Source: Trichomonas tenax (Eukaryota > Parabasalia > Trichomonadida > Trichomonadidae). Taken from it: DNA of 45,304 bases. Positions within the stretch are counted from its first letter, which is position 1. Every line of letters begins with the position of its first letter. Shown in pieces: positions 41,303-45,304 of the stretch. Below the pieces are notes generated by a model that did not search any database, was not told the origin of the DNA, and saw nothing but the letters and a program-made list of their open reading frames with translations. The position numbers and the translations under genes were made by a program. The DNA is taken from the NCBI GenBank assembly GCA_023091735.1, contig JALKBU010000363.1, positions 1-45,304 on the forward strand, in the 5' to 3' direction.

Positions 41303-41315
41303 GCTAAAAGTGACG
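41303..41315 (-). promoter_or_regulatory. initiator-like box of the BEACH-family gene
   Basis: CGTCACTTTTAGC on the minus strand, about 75 nt upstream of the ATG. Confidence 0.4.
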
Positions 41316-41589
41316 ATTCGTGGATATAAAAGTGAATTTTCTTATTTTTTTATCAAATTTACTTTTATATCACACACTTCGATTTTAATCATTACCTTTC
41401 AATATACATTTCTCAACTTCATAGAGGAGACTGAGTGACGAAAACCTTTTTTCAAAAGAAAAAATTTATACAATACCATTAAGTGGAGCCTTCTGTTGAC
41501 AACAAGTTTGAATTGTACGCGTTGCCAAGTAGTGAAAAGGTACTACTAACTCGTAAAATGTCTTCTAATTAAAACAAGTTCTCAATGAG

Positions 41590-41595
41590 AAAAAA
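41590..41595 (-). terminator. Pol III T-run terminator of the tRNA gene
   Basis: TTTTTT on the minus strand begins two bases after the tRNA discriminator position. Confidence 0.6.
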
Positions 41596-41596
41596 T

Positions 41597-41669
41597 CAGC
41601 TCCAGTGAGACTTGAACCCACAGTCTTCTCCTAAGAAGGGAAACCCATTATCTTTTTTGCCACGAAGCT
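41597..41669 (-). tRNA. tRNA-Arg(UCU)-like gene, divergent
   Basis: A 73-nt cloverleaf can be drawn on the minus strand. The acceptor AGCTTCG pairs with TGGAGCT at all 7 positions (two G-U). The T arm GTGGG-TTCAAGT-CTCAC is good and contains the B box GGTTCAAGTCT. The anticodon stem TTTCC/GGAGA closes the loop CTTCTTA, giving anticodon TCT (41634-41636). The discriminator is G, and TTTTTT follows. The D arm is poor (only two of four pairs) and position 37 is T instead of a purine. A shifted loop would give CTT (Lys) with a stem mismatch, but the overall sequence looks more like tRNA-Arg. It may be functional or a recent pseudogene. Confidence 0.6.
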
Positions 41670-42036
41670 TTCACATTAATCTGTATAAAACAGTCCTCCT
41701 GATAAGTATTTAACACTTTTCGAAAAATAAATGTTCAAAGATGAATATATTTCCATTACAAGCACTCATTTATAGTACACATCTTGACTAGGAGTGTTAT
41801 GGGATATATCGAAGCATTGCAGAAGTAATTTAAAATCATTTCATTATATCATCCTCGAATCATCTCATCATATATCAATAATAAACTGCAACATTATGAT
41901 ATATTTAGTACATCTTCAGATGAATATAATTCATGTAATGATTAAAGTATTATTATAAAAGATAGCTCGAAAATGAAAGAAATAATTGGTAAAACATGAT
42001 TTAAGGTTATAAAATGTGACATCCTGCCAACTTGCA
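41670..42036. other. AT-rich spacer
   Basis: The 5' flanks of the tRNA (minus) and the HP1-like gene (plus). No further gene seen. Confidence 0.6.
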
Positions 42037-42507
42037 ATGGAACCAAATTGGCTTGATGGCATCATTGACCGCGGTCAGAATAAAAAAGCGAGTGAGCAGA
42101 GCGATATTTGCGAAGTCAAGAAAATTCTTGATGATAAAGTCGAAGATGGAGTTCGAAAATTTTTGATTCAATGGGTTGGTTACTCAGAGTCGCAAAATTC
42201 GTGGGTAGATGAAGGAGATCTCGACTGTGGCCAAATGTTGAAGGAATATCTCGAAGATAAAAAGATTAAACAAGATGTGCATTACGTTATTTCTCAAAAA
42301 ACCGGCGAAAAAGTTGTAGGAGCGATAAAGCAAGATGGCAAACTATATTTCAAACTCCAGAAAAGAGATAAAATAATTTTAGTATCAAATGAGAAAATGA
42401 AAAAACACCATCCGAAAGCTCTCTTTGACTACTATGAGTCTCGAATTGTTTTTACAGAAAAGCGCATTATTTACGATATTAAGAATCAACCGAATTCTGG
42501 TCCTTAA
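42037..42507 (+). CDS. HP1-like protein with chromodomain and chromoshadow domain
   Basis: A 156-residue protein. The chromodomain is at about 23-75 (CEVKKILDDKV, then FLIQWVGYSESQNSW, then LDCGQMLKEYL). A chromoshadow-like domain is at about 91-142 (GEKVVGAIKQDGKLYFKLQ, then KALFDYYESRIVF). Both domains in this order and this length define HP1, which binds methylated histone H3 lysine 9 through the chromodomain and dimerises through the shadow domain. Two of the three aromatic cage residues are kept (Trp46, Tyr49); the position of the first holds Cys25. The frame is open upstream to a GTG at 42016, but the first ATG is at 42037. It ends in TAA. A nuclear heterochromatin role is inferred from the family. 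Confidence 0.82.
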   Translation: MEPNWLDGIIDRGQNKKASEQSDICEVKKILDDKVEDGVRKFLIQWVGYSESQNSWVDEGDLDCGQMLKEYLEDKKIKQDVHYVISQKTGEKVVGAIKQDGKLYFKLQKRDKIILVSNEKMKKHHPKALFDYYESRIVFTEKRIIYDIKNQPNSGP

Positions 42508-42813
42508 ATTACATTGCACTTTTATTGCACCTCAAGGGACTTCAAATTACTTAATAATGAAATGAATTTTCACAATATATTCGTTTTTCAAAAAATATTG
42601 TCTGTTTTTTTATAATAAATACTGTTCTTTTTATACTACATACCGTTCCTCTCTCATCGAATCATTGGATATGAATGGTTTTTCATTTAAGTTGATATCA
42701 TCAAAATATTGAAATTTATTCATGAAAATCACTTTCTCAAATCAAAGTGTTTGAGATAAAAAATATGTTTTAAGTTATAAGTTTAGATATTAAAAAAAAA
42801 AAATAAAAATTTA
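42508..42813. other. convergent AT-rich spacer
   Basis: The 3' flanks of the HP1-like and TPR genes; nothing else seen. Confidence 0.6.
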
Positions 42814-44001
42814 TTACTGAGCAGGTTGTTCTGGAGGTGGATTATCCAATTCATCATCAACACGTTGTTCAATTTGTTGCTTTAAGCTTGGTAATCCTGC
42901 AGGTTGTGATGTTGTATTGCTATTATTAGCATTTTCATTATTAATATCTCTTGTTTCCTGATCATTCTCACAAGCTTCAGCATTTTCATTATTCTGTTCA
43001 CCTTTTGCGTTCTCTTCTGGTATCTTTTCCTTTAATTTATCAGCTTCATTATTCATCGCGAGTTCTTGATAAACAGCAATCGCCTTCTTATAGAATTCGA
43101 CTTTTTTTTCATTCTGTTGTGCTTGATTTGCAGCCTGGGCACCCTTAACATAAATTTCAGCCATTTCCTTGGTCTTTTCTGGGTTTGCCTGTGTAAAGTT
43201 GTCACCAGCACGCTCAAAGAATGGAATTGATTTTTCAAACTTCTCTTTTCTGTACAAAATATCAGATATGTATAAATCACGGCGATAAGCCAACTTTGGA
43301 TCGGATGTTTCTGTTTCAGCGTATGGAGAAAGTAATTTTTCAGCTTCAGCAAGTTTCTTCTGTTGCTCATTCTTGTTCTGGCACGCTGAATGCAAAGCAA
43401 CGTCTGTTAACTCCAAATTAAGCTTGAATTGATCTTCCTCTGTTAATTTTGCGTTCTTTGATGCGGACTGAGCCTTGTTTAAGTTACGACTTGCGCTTGT
43501 GTAATATCCTTGAGAATTGTAAAAGCTGCCAATGGCGGTCATTGATTGAATAACTTCTGGTGAATTTTCGCCGTGAACGAGGACTCTAAGTTGTTTCTGC
43601 TGAACAAGAAGCTCAAAGCGCTGATCATTATCACATTCAGCATTTTCATCGCCGAGCTTAGCATCGACATCTTTAAGCTTCTCTTCTGGTTCTCTTGTAT
43701 CGATTTCATTATCAGGAGAGTTGTAATATTGCTCAGCAAAGCTCCCTTGTTCGGTTTTATTAACTTTTGCTGTTGTAAATTTGTGTGGGACACGAGAAAG
43801 ACGGTAACAAGAGCTATCGAGCTTCCTTTGTGGGATTGTTTTCGATGGACATTGGTTTTGATATTCATCTGGTTTATGAGAAGGTTTTGGAGCGTCTAAT
43901 AGTCTGCGTGTGGGCTGTGTTTTGCTTATATCTCCGCTTTTATGGACTTCAGAATTTTCTGCGCCTTGTTTTAATGGCGCTGACTTCTGATAATTCGACA
44001 T
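42814..44001 (-). CDS. TPR-repeat protein, function unknown
   Basis: A 395-residue protein. Residues 1-125 are probably disordered, with basic and Pro/Gln-rich stretches and an acidic patch (EEKLKDVDAKLGDENAE). Residues about 130-325 are helical and carry TPR-type repeats (AIGSFYNSQGYYTSASRNLNKA; ILYRKEKFEKSIPFFERA; AQQNEKKVEFYKKAIAVYQ). The C-terminal 65 residues are Asn/Glu-rich and end Pro-rich. The segment QQKQLRVLVHGENSPEV recalls the kinesin-light-chain/TTC23-type repeats, but I cannot assign an orthologue. TPR proteins bind partner proteins; nothing here indicates which. It ends in TAA. Confidence 0.7.
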   Translation of the reverse strand: MSNYQKSAPLKQGAENSEVHKSGDISKTQPTRRLLDAPKPSHKPDEYQNQCPSKTIPQRKLDSSCYRLSRVPHKFTTAKVNKTEQGSFAEQYYNSPDNEIDTREPEEKLKDVDAKLGDENAECDNDQRFELLVQQKQLRVLVHGENSPEVIQSMTAIGSFYNSQGYYTSASRNLNKAQSASKNAKLTEEDQFKLNLELTDVALHSACQNKNEQQKKLAEAEKLLSPYAETETSDPKLAYRRDLYISDILYRKEKFEKSIPFFERAGDNFTQANPEKTKEMAEIYVKGAQAANQAQQNEKKVEFYKKAIAVYQELAMNNEADKLKEKIPEENAKGEQNNENAEACENDQETRDINNENANNSNTTSQPAGLPSLKQQIEQRVDDELDNPPPEQPAQ

Positions 44002-44182
44002 TTTAAAAAATTGAATTATTTTTCAAAACTTCGGCAATGCACAGCTTTATTTCTATCTATGCTATATTTTGATTAAAAAGATAAAAACGTATTTCCTGAA
44101 AAAACGTATTTTTTGACAATATCTATTTTCACTGAATATCTCGACGAATATCATTATCTTATATCTCAATCACATATAGTGA
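44002..44182. other. 5' flank of the TPR gene
   Basis: AT-rich, with no gene and no clear initiator box. Confidence 0.5.
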
Positions 44183-44378
44183 AATTAACGCATCAAAATA
44201 TTTTCTGAAATTTGTCTTTTGACACGTAATGTGATGCGATGTAAGATAATAATGTCAGATTAAAAAATAAGCTATATAATTGCAAACACGGGATATTCTA
44301 TGCATGTAAATACTATTTATCACACAAAAATCAACTTTAGAGCACATTTTGAAAATTCCATTTCGGAATATTAGACTA
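44183..44378 (-). repeat. dispersed repeat, copy 2
   Basis: This is the reverse-complement partner of 4561-4752. An ACGTGTCAAAAG box lies inside (44217-44228, minus), where copy 1 has ACACATCAAATG. It begins about 30 bp after the integrase relic stops, in the same orientation. Confidence 0.75.
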
Positions 44379-44407
44379 AAACTCACATTCTATGGGATAT
44401 TATCCTT

Positions 44408-44665
44408 CTAGTGTTGCCTAGTCTCTGACGAGCCGTTATCTAGTAAATCATGAAACCATGCATTCGGTGTTGATGAAAATATTTTTAACATATATGGCTT
44501 CGTTTGATTCGGACGTAAATGTAAATCCTTTTTTCAATCTTTGATGATATTCCTTAATTCCTTTTTCGTTATATCGGGGAATCTATTTTTAACATTTACC
44601 CAAACACGATCAAATGTTTTGAAATGTATGGTGTTAATAAATCTGTTGATTTCCTCTAAATTCAT
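44408..44665 (-). pseudogene. integrase relic of a Maverick/Polinton-type element
   Basis: From the ATG at 44663-44665 a frame reads MNLEEINRFINTIHF, then VWVNVKNRFPDITKKELR. It meets an in-frame TGA at 44534-44536, continues in the same frame with KPYMLKIFSSTPNAWFHDLL, and ends at TAG (44408-44410). The YMLKIFSSTPNAWFHDLLDNG part resembles the segment leading into the DDE core of integrases from trichomonad mobile elements. The catalytic core itself is missing, so it is a short dead 5' fragment. An AGGTGTCACTTTTAG box lies about 80 nt upstream. The element class is inferred from memory of the family. Confidence 0.5.
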
Positions 44666-44710
44666 TTACTTTTTATTAAAAATGTTATTTAGTTAGTTAT
44701 AAGAAATTTG

Positions 44711-44741
44711 CAGTAGCTACGACTGCCCCGTAGCTCTGCAA
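44711..44741. repeat. short hairpin near the integrase promoter
   Basis: GCAGTAGCTACG and CGTAGCTCTGC pair over 11 bp with one bulged T. It sits just downstream of the initiator-like box that reads towards the integrase relic. Confidence 0.5.
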
Positions 44742-44745
44742 AATT

Positions 44746-44760
44746 CTAAAAGTGACACCT
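44746..44760 (-). promoter_or_regulatory. initiator-like box ahead of the integrase relic
   Basis: AGGTGTCACTTTTAG on the minus strand, the same box as seen before host genes. Confidence 0.4.
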
Positions 44761-45304
44761 TTACAAGGCAAAACTTATGATAAAAATAATTTACAAGTCG
44801 ATTTTAAATTGAATGTTAAAAATAATTTTAAAACTCCTGACTTTATAAAATGTAAAGCTCTTAAAAAGGGGAAAATTTTTCCTTCTACGGTGTAGTCCCG
44901 CGACCTTCGTAACTTTTTATCTGATCAATATTTTTTCGATTTGAAAGTACTTTCATGTACATATTGATAGTTGTCTATCCAGTGGTATAAGTGACACAGT
45001 CTATATATCTATCAAATCATTGAGTGCATTACAAATCGTCCAAAAATATACGATTTCCAGCATAAATGTATGCGTTTTTATGCAGCATATGATATTTTTA
45101 TATGTATTATTGATTCAAATGCCTCTTATACGCTTAAAATTAAAAATGCAACTAATTCATTAATTGATTTGAGGGCAATTATACACATGAAAGTTATTGA
45201 ATTTGATGGGATTTGGATTTGCAGCTGTAATAATGTAAAATTTTAGAATTTTAGATTTGGTTTTATTATTTATGAGATTTTTCAATTGGAAAGTAAAAGC
45301 AGAT
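44761..45304. other. AT-rich right edge, nothing recognised
   Basis: No open frame or repeat that I can support. Confidence 0.5.

Larger units (their letters stand above)
41228..41596. other. AT-rich spacer between BEACH-family gene and tRNA
   Basis: Two AAAAGTG boxes start at 41306 and 41328, both reading CACTTTT towards the BEACH-family gene. A nearer ATGTCATTTGTCG (about 41241-41253, minus) is an alternative initiator. The T-run terminator of the tRNA gene is at its right end. Confidence 0.55.

Overview
The window looks like nuclear DNA of a parabasalid (trichomonad) flagellate, most likely Trichomonas or a close relative. The evidence is that the sequence is AT-rich with long uninterrupted ORFs and no visible introns. 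Genes sit in gene-sized blocks separated by AT-rich spacers. Upstream of many starts, in the direction of transcription, lies a TCACTTTT-like box that resembles the trichomonad initiator. An AIR9-like (A9 repeat) protein, BEACH-related giants, an ankyrin relic and a Maverick/Polinton-type integrase relic also fit. The species call is inference.

Layout, left to right: a possible 3' gene end (3-89, +); a Tup1-like WD40 corepressor (473-1798, -); a small Q/N-rich ORF (2527-2757, -); a gene-poor stretch of about 5 kb that holds a cluster of long RNA-type hairpins (3757-4440), one copy of a dispersed repeat (4561-4752) and a broken ankyrin gene with a 196-bp modular repeat (about 6304-6735); an AIR9-like protein (7853-11392, -); a block of alternating 30/31-bp repeats with an inverted copy (11849-12229); a Ser/Asn-rich coiled-coil protein (12556-14601, +); a jouberin/AHI1-like C2-WD40 protein (14923-16668, -); a 3.5 kb spacer with a terminal-inverted-repeat element, a GC-rich structured RNA candidate and a tRNA-like Pol III relic; an unrecognised protein (20171-21280, +).

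The second half holds a 1594-aa helical-repeat/LamG protein (21384-26168, -) that is divergent with an SDF2-like MIR-domain protein (26335-26922, +); a CFAP210-like axonemal protein (27151-28524, -); a GT17 glycosyltransferase (28921-29979, -); a beta-adaptin pseudogene (30782-34200, +) split by a 1.2 kb AT-rich insertion that carries a second hairpin cluster; a 2312-aa BEACH-family protein with a collapsed BEACH domain (34289-41227, -); a tRNA-Arg(UCU)-like gene (41597-41669, -); an HP1-like chromodomain/chromoshadow protein (42037-42507, +); a TPR protein (42814-44001, -); a dispersed-repeat copy and an integrase relic near the right edge.

The genes do not form one pathway. Two themes recur: cilium/flagellum and microtubules (jouberin, CFAP210, AIR9-like), and gene silencing (Tup1-like, HP1-like). 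The most unusual content is the two clusters of consecutive long hairpins, one in an intergenic region behind a promoter-like box and one inside the dead beta-adaptin gene. All functional calls come from reading protein sequence by eye; no searches were run.
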